Shown: in pieces, positions 34,215 to 43,704 of the stretch
Numbering within the stretch: position 1 is the stretch's first letter
How the letters are laid out: each line of letters starts with the position of its first letter
NCBI RefSeq assembly: GCF_022179345.1
Contig: NZ_BPQR01000015.1
Coordinates: forward strand, 1 to 60,784
Source of the DNA: Methylobacterium jeotgali
GTDB taxonomy: Bacteria > Pseudomonadota > Alphaproteobacteria > Rhizobiales > Beijerinckiaceae
DNA length: 60,784 nucleotides
Direction: 5' to 3'
The notes under the pieces: generated by a model
What the model saw: only the letters and a program-made list of their open reading frames with translations
The model's database searches: none
What the model was told of the DNA's origin: nothing
Position numbers and translations under genes: made by a program

Positions 34215-34952
34215 TCAGACCGGGCCGCCGCCGGCTCCGGCGGGCGCGGCCTCCGCACGCTTGCGGACCGTGCGCTGCTCGATCCGCTTCTCGCCCGCCG
34301 GCACGTGGACGATGCGCTTGATGAAGATGCCCGGCGTGTGGATGTCGTCGGCGTCGATGGTGCCCGGCGCCACGAGGTTCTCGACCTCGGCGACGGTGAC
34401 GCGCGCGGCGGTCGCCATCATCGGGTTGAAGTTGCGTGCGGTCTTCCGGTAGCGGAGGTTGCCTTCCGTGTCCCCGGTATGGGCGTGGACGATGGCGAGG
34501 TCGGCGAAGAGGCTGCGCTCCATCACGTATTGCTCGCCATCGAACTCGCGCACCTCCTTGCCCTCGGCCACCTTGGTGCCGACGCCGGTCTTGGTGAAGA
34601 AGGCCGGGACGCCGGCCCCGCCGGCGCGGATGCGCTCGGCGAGCGTGCCCTGCGGGTTGAACTCGATCTCGAGCTCGCCGGCCAGGAACTGGCGGGCGAA
34701 CTCCCGGTTCTCGCCGACATAGGACGAGATCATCCGCGCGACCTGACGGGTCTCGAGCAGCTTGCCGAGGCCGACGCCGTCGATGCCGGCGTTGTTCGAG
34801 ACCACGGTGAGACCCTTCACGCCCGAGGCGCGTACCGCCTCGATCAGCGCGTCGGGGATGCCGCAGAGGCCGAACCCGCCGCACATCACGGTCATGCCGT
34901 CGCGCAGCAGGCCCGCGAGGGCGTCCGTCGCGTCAGGGTGGACCTTCTTCAT
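34215..34952 (-). CDS. scoA: 3-oxoacid CoA-transferase subunit A
   Basis: This 245-aa subunit shows the CoA-transferase motif VMCGGFGLCGIPDALIEA, VVSNNAGIDGVGLGKLLE, and the later GNLRYRKTARNFNPMMATAA segment. ATG at 34952 was chosen because the frame further up is unrelated. The gene is divergent from the AsmA-like gene over 249 bp. PHB is a common storage polymer in this group of methylotrophs, so acetoacetate activation fits the host. Confidence 0.94.
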   Translation of the reverse strand: MKKVHPDATDALAGLLRDGMTVMCGGFGLCGIPDALIEAVRASGVKGLTVVSNNAGIDGVGLGKLLETRQVARMISSYVGENREFARQFLAGELEIEFNPQGTLAERIRAGGAGVPAFFTKTGVGTKVAEGKEVREFDGEQYVMERSLFADLAIVHAHTGDTEGNLRYRKTARNFNPMMATAARVTVAEVENLVAPGTIDADDIHTPGIFIKRIVHVPAGEKRIEQRTVRKRAEAAPAGAGGGPV

Positions 34953-35201
34953 ACGCTCGTCCTTCGCTCGCGCCGCGTTCGTGCCGCGCCGCCCGTGCGG
35001 CCGTCTGTTCCCGATTCCCCGGGCCGGGTCCAGACCGGCGGGCCCCGTCCCGGTCACAGATGTGCAAGCATGAAGCGGGCCGGGCAGACAAAGCCCCGCG
35101 GAGGGTCTATGACACGTGTCCGCGGCCCCTCGTCGGCACGCCCGCCCGCCCGGTCCGGCGCATCCGAGCCGCCCGGCCGGCCATCATCCCCACGGAGTTC
35201 G

Positions 35202-37091
35202 ATGCCGCTTCGCCTCCCGAAGCTTCCGGGGCCGGCCTTGCCACGCCCTCGTCTCGGCCGCCGCGCCGGATGGGCGCTGGCCTGCCTCGGCGGCCTCGCG
35301 GCGGCCGGCACCGTCGCGGCGAGCCTGGACTGGACGGTGCCCGCCGGACCGGCGGCGCGCTTCGCGGAGCGGGCGCTCGCGGGATACGGCCTCACTCTCA
35401 CCGTGGAAGGACCGGCGGAGCTGACGCTGCTGCCGATGCCGCGCCTCGGCTTCGCCCGCGCCCGCATCGCCACGCGGGAGGGCGAGACGCTCGCCGAGAG
35501 CGGTCGCCTGACCGTCGAGCTGGCGCCGACCGCGCTGCTCGCCGGGCGGGCGGAGATCGCCACCGTCGGCCTCGACGGCGCCCGCATCGATCTCGGCCGC
35601 CGCGACCGCAACGGGGTCTGGCACTCGCCCCTGAAGGCGCTGGCCGGTCGCCTCGTCGGAGACGCCGACGGGCATCCCCGCCGCGTCCTGCTCTCGGGCA
35701 GCACCCTGAGCCTGCGCGACGCGGACGGCGCCTTCGAGACCGCCGACGGGGTCGAGGCGGTGATGTCCTGGCCGTTCTGGAGCGCCAGCCTCGAATGCGC
35801 CGGGAGCCTCACATGGCGCGGCGCCCGCACCCGTTTCGCTCTCTCCCGCCTCAACGCCGGAGCGTTGGCGGGCGGCGGCGCGACGCCCTTCGCCGCGAGC
35901 CTCGTCTGGCCGGACGGCGAGATCGCCGCCGAGGGCACCTTCACCGGCGGCGAGGACCTCCGCCTGGCCGGAAGCGGCCGGCTCCAGGCCCGCGCCCTGC
36001 CGCGCACCCTCGCCTGGCTCGGCACCGACGTCGCGCTGGCGCCCTTCGTCGGGGACCTGTCCCTGGAGGGACCCTTCGAGGTAGCGGCCGGCACGGTCAT
36101 GATGTCGAGGGTCGCGGTCGGCATCGGCAACAGCCGGCTCGAGGGCGCGATGTCGGCCCTCCTCGCCGGAAGGCCGTCGGTGCAGGCGACGCTCGCCGCC
36201 GACACCCTGGACCTCGGCCCCCTCCTCGGCGGCCTCGTGCGGCTGACCGACACCGCGCAGCCCGGCGCCTCCCAGGCCGTGGCCCTGCGCCCGCTGACCG
36301 GGGGCGACCTCGACCTGCGGCTCTCGGCGGCCGCGAGCCGCATCGGCCCGGTGCGGATCGAGGACATCGCCGCGAGCCTGCTGGTGCGGTCGGACGGCAT
36401 TGAGGCCTCGCTCAGCCGGGCGCGGCTCGCCGGCACCGCCGTGAAGGGCCGCCTCGCGCTCATCGCCGCCGGAGAGGATGGCGGCGACACGGAGCTGCGG
36501 GCGCAGGGCTCCTTCGACCGGCTCGACCTCGGCGGCCTCCTCGCCGATCTGGGCCAGGAGCGCTGGCTGTTCGGCGGCACGCAAGGGCAATTCGTGCTGG
36601 AGAGCAGCGGCCGGGACATGGCCGCCCTCGTCGGGCGCCTGTCCGGCCGCGCCGCCTTCTCCATCGACAACGGCACGCTCGCCGGGCTCGACCTGTCGGA
36701 CGTGATCCATCGCAATGGCGCCGTGGCCGCGGGCGCGCTCGCACGTCGCAACGGCCGCACTGTGTTCGAGCGGGCCGCCGTGACGCTCCGCTTCGCCGAC
36801 GGCGTCGGCGAGATCGGCGACGGCTTCCTCAAGGGGCCGACCGTCTCGGCGGCCATCCGCGGCCGCCTCTCCCTGCCCGAGCGCAGCCTGAAGGCCCAGG
36901 TCGAGCTTCAGCACCGGGGCGGCGAGGCGGCGCGGCGGCCGACGCGCTTCGACCTCTCCGGCCCCCTCGACCGGGTGGCGGTGACGGCGGTGCCCCTCGA
37001 TCGCGGCGGCGCCGATCCGGGCTCGGTGCCGACCGCCCTCACCTTGCCCGCCGCCCTGCCCGCAGGAGCGCGGGCCTACGCGGCGCCCTGA
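35202..37091 (+). CDS. AsmA family protein
   Basis: This 629-aa protein has one N-terminal transmembrane anchor (about 20-40) and a long, beta-rich periplasmic body with repeated GARIDLGRR- and GRLSLPERSL-type strands. The C-terminal ALVGRLSGRAAFSIDNGTLAGLDL segment is typical of AsmA. Family members act in outer-membrane assembly or lipid transfer between membranes. ATG at 35202 follows GGAG; an ATG at 35109 would add 31 proline- and serine-rich residues. It ends 21 bp before the converging transporter operon. Confidence 0.82.
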   Translation: MPLRLPKLPGPALPRPRLGRRAGWALACLGGLAAAGTVAASLDWTVPAGPAARFAERALAGYGLTLTVEGPAELTLLPMPRLGFARARIATREGETLAESGRLTVELAPTALLAGRAEIATVGLDGARIDLGRRDRNGVWHSPLKALAGRLVGDADGHPRRVLLSGSTLSLRDADGAFETADGVEAVMSWPFWSASLECAGSLTWRGARTRFALSRLNAGALAGGGATPFAASLVWPDGEIAAEGTFTGGEDLRLAGSGRLQARALPRTLAWLGTDVALAPFVGDLSLEGPFEVAAGTVMMSRVAVGIGNSRLEGAMSALLAGRPSVQATLAADTLDLGPLLGGLVRLTDTAQPGASQAVALRPLTGGDLDLRLSAAASRIGPVRIEDIAASLLVRSDGIEASLSRARLAGTAVKGRLALIAAGEDGGDTELRAQGSFDRLDLGGLLADLGQERWLFGGTQGQFVLESSGRDMAALVGRLSGRAAFSIDNGTLAGLDLSDVIHRNGAVAAGALARRNGRTVFERAAVTLRFADGVGEIGDGFLKGPTVSAAIRGRLSLPERSLKAQVELQHRGGEAARRPTRFDLSGPLDRVAVTAVPLDRGGADPGSVPTALTLPAALPAGARAYAAP

Positions 37092-37112
37092 GGTGGGATC
37101 AAGCCGGCGGGA

Positions 37113-37886
37113 TCAGGCCACGGTCCGCCGCCCGGTGAGCCACGTCGCGGTGAGCACCAGGACGCCCGCGGTGGCGAGCAGCAGCGTCGAGGCGGCGTTG
37201 ATCTCCGGGTTCACCCCGAGCCTCACCTGGCTGTAGAGCCGCATCGGCAGGGTGGTGGCACCGGGGCCGGCGACGAAGCTCGCGATGACGAGGTCGTCGA
37301 GCGACAGGGTGAAGGCGAGGAGGAAGCCCGCCGCGACGGAGGGCGCGATCAACGGCAGCGTCACGCTCGCGAAGACCCGGGCCGGGGCGGCGCCGAGATC
37401 GGCGGCGGCCTCCTCCAGCGAGCGGTCGAGGCCGCGCAGGCGCGCCGCGACGATCACCGCGACGAAGCCGGTCCCGAAGGTCGCGTGGGCGACGACGATG
37501 GCGAACAGCCCCCGGTCCAGGCCGATCCCCACGAAGAGCAGCAGCAGCGAGAGGCCGGTGATCACCTCCGGCATCACCATCGGTGCGTAGACGAGGCCGG
37601 TGAAGAGGCCGCGGCCGGCGAAGCGCCCGTGCCGCTCCAGCGCCAGCGCGGCGAGCGTGCCGAGCCCCGTGGCGATGGCGGCGGAGGCGAGCGCCACCTT
37701 CAGGCTCGTCCAGGCGGCGGCGATGAGCGGCCCGTCGGCGATGAGCGTCGCGTACCAGCGCGTCGAGAACCCGCCCCAGACGGTGACCAGGGCGGAGGCG
37801 TTGAAAGAGTAGGCGACGAGCACGAGGATCGGCGCGTAGAGGAACGCGAGGCCGAGGCCGAGCGCCGTGCGTGTGAGCGCGCTCAC
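37113..37886 (-). CDS. potI: ABC transporter permease, PotI-like
   Basis: This 257-aa inner-membrane permease has six hydrophobic segments and the EAA loop SLEEAAADLGAAPARVFASVTLPLI (centre near 165) that contacts the ATPase. It starts with GTG at 37886, overlapping potH by four bases. Sequence features SFNASALVTVWGGFSTRWY and LDDLVIASFVAGPGATTLPM are typical of spermidine/putrescine transporters. It is the last gene of crp-like, potG, potH, potI. Confidence 0.85.
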   Translation of the reverse strand: MSALTRTALGLGLAFLYAPILVLVAYSFNASALVTVWGGFSTRWYATLIADGPLIAAAWTSLKVALASAAIATGLGTLAALALERHGRFAGRGLFTGLVYAPMVMPEVITGLSLLLLFVGIGLDRGLFAIVVAHATFGTGFVAVIVAARLRGLDRSLEEAAADLGAAPARVFASVTLPLIAPSVAAGFLLAFTLSLDDLVIASFVAGPGATTLPMRLYSQVRLGVNPEINAASTLLLATAGVLVLTATWLTGRRTVA

Positions 37887-38791
37887 CGGGCCGCCTCCGC
37901 GCCGGCCTTGCGGGCATCGCCCCGGAACAGCACGATCGGCCCGACCACGAGCACGAGCAGGACGACCGCCACCGCCGAGGCCAGCGGCCAGTCGCGGTTC
38001 GAGAAGAACTCGCTCCAGAGCACCCGGCCGAGCATCAGCGTGTCCGAGCCGCCGAGCAGGTCCGGGATGATGAACTCGCCGCACATCGGGATGAAGCAGA
38101 GCAGCGCGCCGGCCCGGAGCCCCGCCGCCGAAAGCGGCAGCGTCACGGTCCAGAACACCCGCGTCGGTCCCGCGCCGAGATCGGCAGCGGCCTCGCGGAG
38201 GGTCGGGTCGAGGCGGCTCATCACCGCGTAGAGCGGCAGTACCATGAAGGGCAGATAGGCGTAGACGAGCCCGATCAGCACCGCGCCTTGCGTGTTCAGG
38301 ATCTCGAGGGGCGCCGGGATCAGCCCGAGGCGCAGGAGAGCGGCGTTCAGGAGCCCCTCGGGCTTGAGGATCGCGATCCAGGCGTAGACCCGGATCAGGA
38401 AGCTCGTCCAGAACGGCACCACGACGAGGGCGACGAGCAGTGGCTGCCAGCGGGACGGCGCCCGCGCCATGGCGTAGGCGAGCGCCGTGCCGACCCCGGC
38501 GAGGATCGCCGTCGCCGTGCCCGCGAAGGCCAGGGAGGAGAGGGCCGCGTCCCGGTAGAGGGCATCGCCCGCGAGCGTCTCGTAGTTCTGGAAGTGCAGC
38601 GCCTCGAGGAAGGTCGACCAGCCCTCGAGGCCGCCCTTCCAGTCGAGCACCGGCAGGTAGGGCGGCATCGCGGTCGCGGCCTCGGAGAGGCTGATCTTCA
38701 GGGTGATCGCGAAGGGCACCAGGAAGAAGGCCGACAGCCACAGCCACGGCGGCAGCCGCACCAGGGCATCGAGGAGCCGCGACCGCGTCAT
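37883..38791 (-). CDS. potH: ABC transporter permease, PotH-like
   Basis: This 302-aa inner-membrane protein has six hydrophobic segments, a large second loop with LDWKGGLEGWSTFLEALHFQ-type sequence and the EAA loop LREAAADLGAGPTRVFWTVTLP. CGEFIIPDLLGGSDTLM is diagnostic for PotB/PotH permeases. ATG at 38791 overlaps the potG stop (ATGA). With PotI it should form the import channel for polyamines or a related cation. Confidence 0.86.
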   Translation of the reverse strand: MTRSRLLDALVRLPPWLWLSAFFLVPFAITLKISLSEAATAMPPYLPVLDWKGGLEGWSTFLEALHFQNYETLAGDALYRDAALSSLAFAGTATAILAGVGTALAYAMARAPSRWQPLLVALVVVPFWTSFLIRVYAWIAILKPEGLLNAALLRLGLIPAPLEILNTQGAVLIGLVYAYLPFMVLPLYAVMSRLDPTLREAAADLGAGPTRVFWTVTLPLSAAGLRAGALLCFIPMCGEFIIPDLLGGSDTLMLGRVLWSEFFSNRDWPLASAVAVVLLVLVVGPIVLFRGDARKAGAEAAR

Positions 38792-39867
38792 GCCGGCAGG
38801 ATCGTCGCCGCGTCCGGCGGCCAGCGCAGGTGCAGGCTGCCGCCGGGCTCGGGCCAGCCGGTGGCCGCTGCCCCCGCCGGGGTGCTCGTCCGCAGCAGGG
38901 TGCCATCGGGCAGGCGCAGGCTCCGCCGCACCCGCTCGCCGAGGAAGGTCGTCTCGACCAGCGTCGCCGACAGCCCTTCTCCCGCCGTGGCCGGGGCGAT
39001 CCGCTCGGGCCGGACGGCCAGCAGCACCGCGGCGCCCTCGCCGAGATCCACCTCCGGCGCGCGGCCCCGGAACGGTCCCAGCGCCGTCTCGACGCTCGCG
39101 AGACCGTCCGAGACTGCGCCGAGGCAGCCGGGGATGAGGTTCACGTCGCCGAGGAGCCCGGCGACGTAGCGGCTCGCCGGGCGCTCGTAGAGAGCCGCCG
39201 CGCTGCCGCACTGGACGAGGCGTCCGGCCTCCATCACGCCGATGCGGTCGGCGAGCGCCATCGCCTCGGCGGGGTCGTGGGTGACGACGACGAAGGCGGC
39301 GCCGAGCCTTCGTTGAAGGGCGCGCAGCTCCCCCTGCGTCTCCTCGCGCAAGGATCGGTCGAGGGCGCCGAGGGGCTCGTCGAGGAGCAGCACCTTCGGC
39401 TCGCGGGCGAGCGCCCGGGCCAGCGCCACCCGCTGGCGCTGGCCGCCGGAGAGCGTGTCCGGACGGCGGCCCCCGAGCCCGTCGAGGCGCACGAGGCCGA
39501 GGAGCTTTTCGATCCGGCCGGCGATCTCCGTCCGCGACAGGCCGAGACCTTTCAGCCCATAGGCGAGGTTTCCCGCCACGCTCAGGTGCGGGAACAGCGC
39601 GTAGGACTGGAACATCATGTTCACCGGCCGCCGGTGCGGCGGCAGGCTCGCAAGGTCTTCGCCCTCGAGGAGGATGCGGCCCGCGTCGAGGCTCTCGAAG
39701 CCCGCGACGAGGCGCAGCAGCGTGCTCTTCCCGCAGCCCGAGGGGCCGAGCAGACAGAAGAACTCTCCGGCCGCGAGGTCGAGGGAGACGCCGTCGACGG
39801 CCGCGTGCGCGCCGAAGCGCTTGGCGGCGGCCTCGATCCTCAGGAGCGGCCCTTCCCGGTCCGCCAA
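38788..39867 (-). CDS. potG: ABC transporter ATPase, PotG/PotA-like
   Basis: This 359-aa protein has Walker A GPSGCGKST, Q loop MMFQSYALFPHLSV, signature LSGGQRQRVALARAL, Walker B VLLLDEPLGALD, H loop VTHD, and a C-terminal TOBE domain (about 270-359) ending in LHLRWPPDA. No ATG lies close to the domain start, so TTG at 39867, five bases beyond the crp-like stop, is the most likely start; an ATG at 39957 would overlap the upstream gene. It energises import through PotH and PotI. Confidence 0.88.
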   Translation of the reverse strand: MADREGPLLRIEAAAKRFGAHAAVDGVSLDLAAGEFFCLLGPSGCGKSTLLRLVAGFESLDAGRILLEGEDLASLPPHRRPVNMMFQSYALFPHLSVAGNLAYGLKGLGLSRTEIAGRIEKLLGLVRLDGLGGRRPDTLSGGQRQRVALARALAREPKVLLLDEPLGALDRSLREETQGELRALQRRLGAAFVVVTHDPAEAMALADRIGVMEAGRLVQCGSAAALYERPASRYVAGLLGDVNLIPGCLGAVSDGLASVETALGPFRGRAPEVDLGEGAAVLLAVRPERIAPATAGEGLSATLVETTFLGERVRRSLRLPDGTLLRTSTPAGAAATGWPEPGGSLHLRWPPDAATILPA

Positions 39868-39871
39868 AGCC

Positions 39872-40558
39872 TCAGCTGTCCTCGCGCAGGGCCTCGGCGA
39901 CCCGCGCTTCCAGAAGGTCCGGCCGGCGCAGCACCAGGGCGCCGCGGGTGCGGTCAACGAGTCCCTCGTTGGCCATCACCGTGAACTCGCGGGTCACCTG
40001 CTCCCGGCGGCAGCCGATGCGGGCGGCGAGCACGTGGTGGTAGGGCGGCGGGGTCACGACCCGCTCGTCGCCCCCGCCGGTGCGCGGCACAGAGAGGCGC
40101 AGCAGCTCCGCGTAGAGCCGGTGGCGCAGGTCGAGGAGCGCGTGCTCCATGAGGCGGGTGTTCAGCTCGCGCACCCGCTTGGTGAGCAGGCGGAACAGCC
40201 GGTCGGCGATGCTCTCTGAGGCGAACACCATCTGCCGGAAGACGCTCGCCGGCACCACGCAGACCTCGCCGCGGGTGAGCGCGGTGACGTTGGCCGAGCG
40301 GCCGACCCCGTCGAGCGCCGCGAGCTCGCCGAAGAAGGCGCCGCCGCGCATCTCGCCGAGGATCACCTCCTTGCCGGACTGGGTCCGGTTGAGGATGCGC
40401 ACCTCGCCCTGGGCCAGGAAGTAGACGTCCGTCGAGACGTCGTCGAAGTCGACGAGCACCTCGTTCTCGTCGAAGCGCCGCCAGTGGCAGCGCGTCTCGA
40501 AGGGTCCGAGGTCGATCCCCGGATCCTTGAAGAACGGAATGGTCCCCAGCCGCGCCAT
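39872..40558 (-). CDS. Crp/Fnr-family transcription regulator
   Basis: This 228-aa protein has a cyclic-nucleotide-binding-type beta roll (about 15-125, with QGEVRILNRTQSGKEVILGE and GGAFFGELAALDG), a dimer helix and a winged helix-turn-helix (about 175-220, ARIGCRREQVTREFTVMANEGLVDR). The GELAALDG stretch is similar to cAMP-binding Crp, but whether a nucleotide binds is not clear. No cysteines mark it as Fnr. It precedes potG by four bases, so it may control the transporter operon. Confidence 0.85.
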   Translation of the reverse strand: MARLGTIPFFKDPGIDLGPFETRCHWRRFDENEVLVDFDDVSTDVYFLAQGEVRILNRTQSGKEVILGEMRGGAFFGELAALDGVGRSANVTALTRGEVCVVPASVFRQMVFASESIADRLFRLLTKRVRELNTRLMEHALLDLRHRLYAELLRLSVPRTGGGDERVVTPPPYHHVLAARIGCRREQVTREFTVMANEGLVDRTRGALVLRRPDLLEARVAEALREDS

Positions 40559-40892
40559 CGAACACGCCCCCGCACCGCCGCCGCCGGATCGCTCTCGATC
40601 GTCCGGTCCCGCGTCGGCGGCCCCATTGACACGGCCATTCCCCGTCCGGCGTGACGCAGGGCACGTGGCCCCCGTCCCCGTCCGCAGTCGCGGAGGATTG
40701 TTCCGTCCCTCCGAGGATCGTGCCGGGCGGCCGGACGGGGGTCAAGTCGAAGCGCGGCGGTTCGGGGTGGATGAAGCGCCTGTCGGGCTTCGCAGAATCC
40801 CGGTGTGTCGCGGCCGCCGCTTCCCCTGCCCCGCCGCCTCGTCTATCCGCCCGGCGGACGAACGGCGCGAGGCCGGAGAGTGGGGCTTCGTT
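40559..40892. other. Divergent intergenic region between the crp-like gene and lpxC-like gene
   Basis: This 334-bp region should contain promoters for both genes. I see no clear -35/-10 pair, repeat or small gene. It is less coding-like and has a few AT-richer patches near 40690-40705. Confidence 0.5.
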
Positions 40893-41768
40893 ATGAGCGG
40901 GCGCGCACCCGAACCGCAGGCGACGCTGGCTGCGCCCTTCGAGGCCGAGGGCGGCGGGCTGCACACGGCCGGGCACGGGCATGTCCGGGTCTCCCCGGCC
41001 CCCGCCGACACCGGCATCCTGTTCCGCCGCACTCTCAAGGGCGGTCGCGTCGTCTCCGTGACGGCCGATTGGCGCGCCCGCGTCTCGCAGCCGCTCTGCA
41101 CGGCGCTGAAGACGCCGGATGGGCCGCTCCTGCGCACCGTCGAGCACCTGCTCGCGTCGCTCTCCGCGCTGCGGATCGACAACGCGCTGGTCGAGACCGA
41201 CGCCGAGGAGCTGCCGATCTTCGACGGCAGCGCCGCGCCCTGGTGCGCGGCGATCCTCGAGGCCGGGCGCCGGGAGCTCGACGCCCCGCGCCGGGTCATC
41301 CGGGTCCGGGAGCCGGTGGAGTTCCGGGACGGCCGCCGCTTCCTTCGCGTCGAGCCGGCCGAGGGGCTGTTCCTCTCCGGCTCGCTCTCGCTGGCCCATT
41401 TCGGCGCGATGGAATGGGAGGGGGAGGTGACGCCCGAGCGCTTCGTCGCCGAGCTCGCGCCCTCGCGCAGCTTCGGGCGGCTGAAATGGGCGCTGCCGGC
41501 CAAGCTCTACGGGCTCGTGACCCGGAAACCCCTGCTGCGGGGCGCGAGCTTCCGCACCACGGCGGCGCTGGTCGGCGGGCGCGTCGTCGGTGGCATGCGG
41601 ATGCCGGGCGAGCCGGTGCGCCACCGCCTGATGGACCTCGTCGGCGACATCTCCCTCGCCGGCCACCCGATCCACGGCCGCTTCACGGGCGCCCATATCG
41701 GCCACGAGGTCAACCACGCCCTGGTCGCCCGGCTGATGGAGCGGACGGAGGCCTGGGAACTGGTGTGA
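40893..41768 (+). CDS. lpxC: LpxC-like UDP-3-O-acyl-N-acetylglucosamine deacetylase
   Basis: This 291-aa protein would commit UDP-acyl-GlcNAc to lipid A synthesis. Zinc and catalytic residues align by position: Glu84-His85 in VEHLLASL, His244 and Asp248 in VRHRLMDLVGD, and His271 in IGHEVNHAL. The central part (about 190-235) is diverged from typical LpxC, with arginine-rich inserts instead of the usual GGSLENAIV. It stands alone, not in a cell-division cluster where lpxC is often found, so it may be a second copy. ATG at 40893 is the first good start. Confidence 0.8.
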   Translation: MSGRAPEPQATLAAPFEAEGGGLHTAGHGHVRVSPAPADTGILFRRTLKGGRVVSVTADWRARVSQPLCTALKTPDGPLLRTVEHLLASLSALRIDNALVETDAEELPIFDGSAAPWCAAILEAGRRELDAPRRVIRVREPVEFRDGRRFLRVEPAEGLFLSGSLSLAHFGAMEWEGEVTPERFVAELAPSRSFGRLKWALPAKLYGLVTRKPLLRGASFRTTAALVGGRVVGGMRMPGEPVRHRLMDLVGDISLAGHPIHGRFTGAHIGHEVNHALVARLMERTEAWELV

Positions 41769-41826
41769 GGGGATCGCGCAGGGGATCGCGCTTGCCCCCC
41801 GGCCCGCGCCCGGCCAGAACGCGGCC

Positions 41827-43698
41827 ATGCTGCGCGTCAACGACCTCACCTACCGCATCGGCGAGCGCCTGATCCTCGACGGCGCGAGCTTCACGATCCC
41901 CGACGGGGCCCGCGTCGGCCTCGTCGGGCGCAACGGGGCCGGCAAGACCACCCTGTTCCGGGCGATCCTCGGCGAATTGCCGACCGACACCGGCGCCGTC
42001 GCGATGCCGAAGGGCATGCGCATCGGCGCCGTGGCGCAGGAGGCCCCCGCCGGGCCGGAGACGCTCCATTCCGTGGTGCTCGCCGCCGACACCGAGCGCG
42101 CCCGGCTGATGGCCGAGGCCGAGGGCGCCGACGGGGTGCGCCGGGCCGAGATCGAGACCCGGCTGGTCGATATCGACGCCCACTCCGCCCCGGCGAGGGC
42201 CGCCGCGATCCTGCACGGGCTCGGCTTCGACGCGGCGGCGCAGGCGCGCCCCTGCTCGGACTTCTCCGGCGGCTGGCGGATGCGCGTGGCGCTGGCCGCC
42301 GTGCTGTTCTCCGAGCCCGACCTGCTGCTCCTCGACGAGCCCACCAACTATCTCGACATCGAGGGCACGCTCTGGCTCTACGACTACCTGGAGAGATACC
42401 CGCGCACGGCGATCATCATCAGCCACGACCGGGACTTGCTCGACACGAGCGTCGACCACATCCTCCACCTCGACCGGGGCAAGCTCGCGATCTACCGGGG
42501 CGGCTACTCCAGCTTCGCCCGGCAGCTCTCCGAGAAGCGCGTGCTCCAGGCCAAGGCCAAGGCCCGGCAGGAGGCCGAGCGCGCCCATCTCCAGAGCTTC
42601 ATCGACCGCTTCAAGGCCAAGGCGACCAAGGCCCGGCAGGCGCAGTCGCGGGTCAAGCGCCTCGCCAGGATGGAGCCGATCGCGGTGCTGATCGAGGACG
42701 ACGTGCCGGTCATCCACCTGCCGAGCCCGGAGCGGCCCCTCTCCCCGCCGATCGTCGCCATGGAGCGGGTCAACGCCGGCTACGGCGAGCGCATCGTGCT
42801 GAAGGGCCTGAACCTGTCGCTCGCCCCCGACGACCGGGTGGCGCTGCTGGGGTCCAACGGCAACGGCAAGTCGACCTTCTGCAAGCTGATCGGCGGGCGG
42901 CTGCCGCCTCTCTCAGGGGAGCTGAGGCGCTCCTCGAAAATGGAGGTCGCCTACTTCGCCCAGCACCAGCTCGACGAGCTGCGCCCCAGCGACAACGCCG
43001 TCGCCCATGTGCGCGACCTGATGCCGGACGCGCCCGAGGCCCGCGTGCGCTCGGCCGCCGCGCGGCTGGGCTTCGGCGCCACCAAGGCCGACACGCCGGT
43101 CGAGAAGCTCTCGGGCGGCGAGAAGGCGCGGCTGCTGATGGGGCTCGCGGCCTTCTCCGGCCCGCACCTGCTCATCCTCGACGAGCCCACGAACCACCTC
43201 GACATCGAGAGCCGGCAGGCGCTCGTCGAGGCGATCAACGACTACGAGGGCGCCGTCATCCTCGTCAGCCACGACCGCTTCCTAATCGAGGCCTGCGCCG
43301 ACCGGCTGTGGCTCGTCGCGGACGGCTCGGTGAAGGTCTTCGACGGGGACATGGACGATTACCGCCGCCTCGTCCTAGCCGGCCCCGAGCGGGAGGATGC
43401 GGGCCAAGCTGAGCCCGGCGGCGGCCGTCAGGCGGAGGCCCGCCGGCAGGGCGTCGAGCGCCGGGCGGCGCTGGCTCCGCTTCGCAAGCGCCTGGAGGCC
43501 GTCGAGGCGCGCATGGCCAAGCTCTCGGCGGCCATCGCCAAGATCGACGCGGCGCTCGGCGACGGCAGCGCCTTCCGCCAGGACGCCGCCAAGGCCGGAG
43601 ACCTCGCCCGGATGCGCGCCGAGGCCGCGGCCGCGCTCGAGGGCGCGGAGGAGGAGTGGCTGTCGCTCAGCGGCGAGATCGAGGCCGCGACGGGCTGA
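41827..43698 (+). CDS. ABC-F family ATPase
   Basis: This 623-aa soluble protein has two ABC domains without membrane parts. The first has GRNGAGKTT (near 37), FSGGWRMRVALAA and LLLLDEPTNYLD; the second has GSNGNGKST (near 342), LSGGEKARLLMG and LLILDEPTNHLD. Between them is the linker that binds the ribosomal E site in this family. The C-terminal coiled-coil (about 545-620, LRKRLEAVEARMAKLSAA) is like the YheS/Uup type. It acts in translation, probably rescuing stalled ribosomes. Confidence 0.9.
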   Translation: MLRVNDLTYRIGERLILDGASFTIPDGARVGLVGRNGAGKTTLFRAILGELPTDTGAVAMPKGMRIGAVAQEAPAGPETLHSVVLAADTERARLMAEAEGADGVRRAEIETRLVDIDAHSAPARAAAILHGLGFDAAAQARPCSDFSGGWRMRVALAAVLFSEPDLLLLDEPTNYLDIEGTLWLYDYLERYPRTAIIISHDRDLLDTSVDHILHLDRGKLAIYRGGYSSFARQLSEKRVLQAKAKARQEAERAHLQSFIDRFKAKATKARQAQSRVKRLARMEPIAVLIEDDVPVIHLPSPERPLSPPIVAMERVNAGYGERIVLKGLNLSLAPDDRVALLGSNGNGKSTFCKLIGGRLPPLSGELRRSSKMEVAYFAQHQLDELRPSDNAVAHVRDLMPDAPEARVRSAAARLGFGATKADTPVEKLSGGEKARLLMGLAAFSGPHLLILDEPTNHLDIESRQALVEAINDYEGAVILVSHDRFLIEACADRLWLVADGSVKVFDGDMDDYRRLVLAGPEREDAGQAEPGGGRQAEARRQGVERRAALAPLRKRLEAVEARMAKLSAAIAKIDAALGDGSAFRQDAAKAGDLARMRAEAAAALEGAEEEWLSLSGEIEAATG

Positions 43699-43704
43699 GC
43701 GGCC

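Noticed and set aside
33699..35201. Long N-terminal extension of the AsmA-like frame
   Set aside because: It lies opposite scoB and scoA and has no similarity to AsmA. The membrane anchor begins just after the ATG at 35202.
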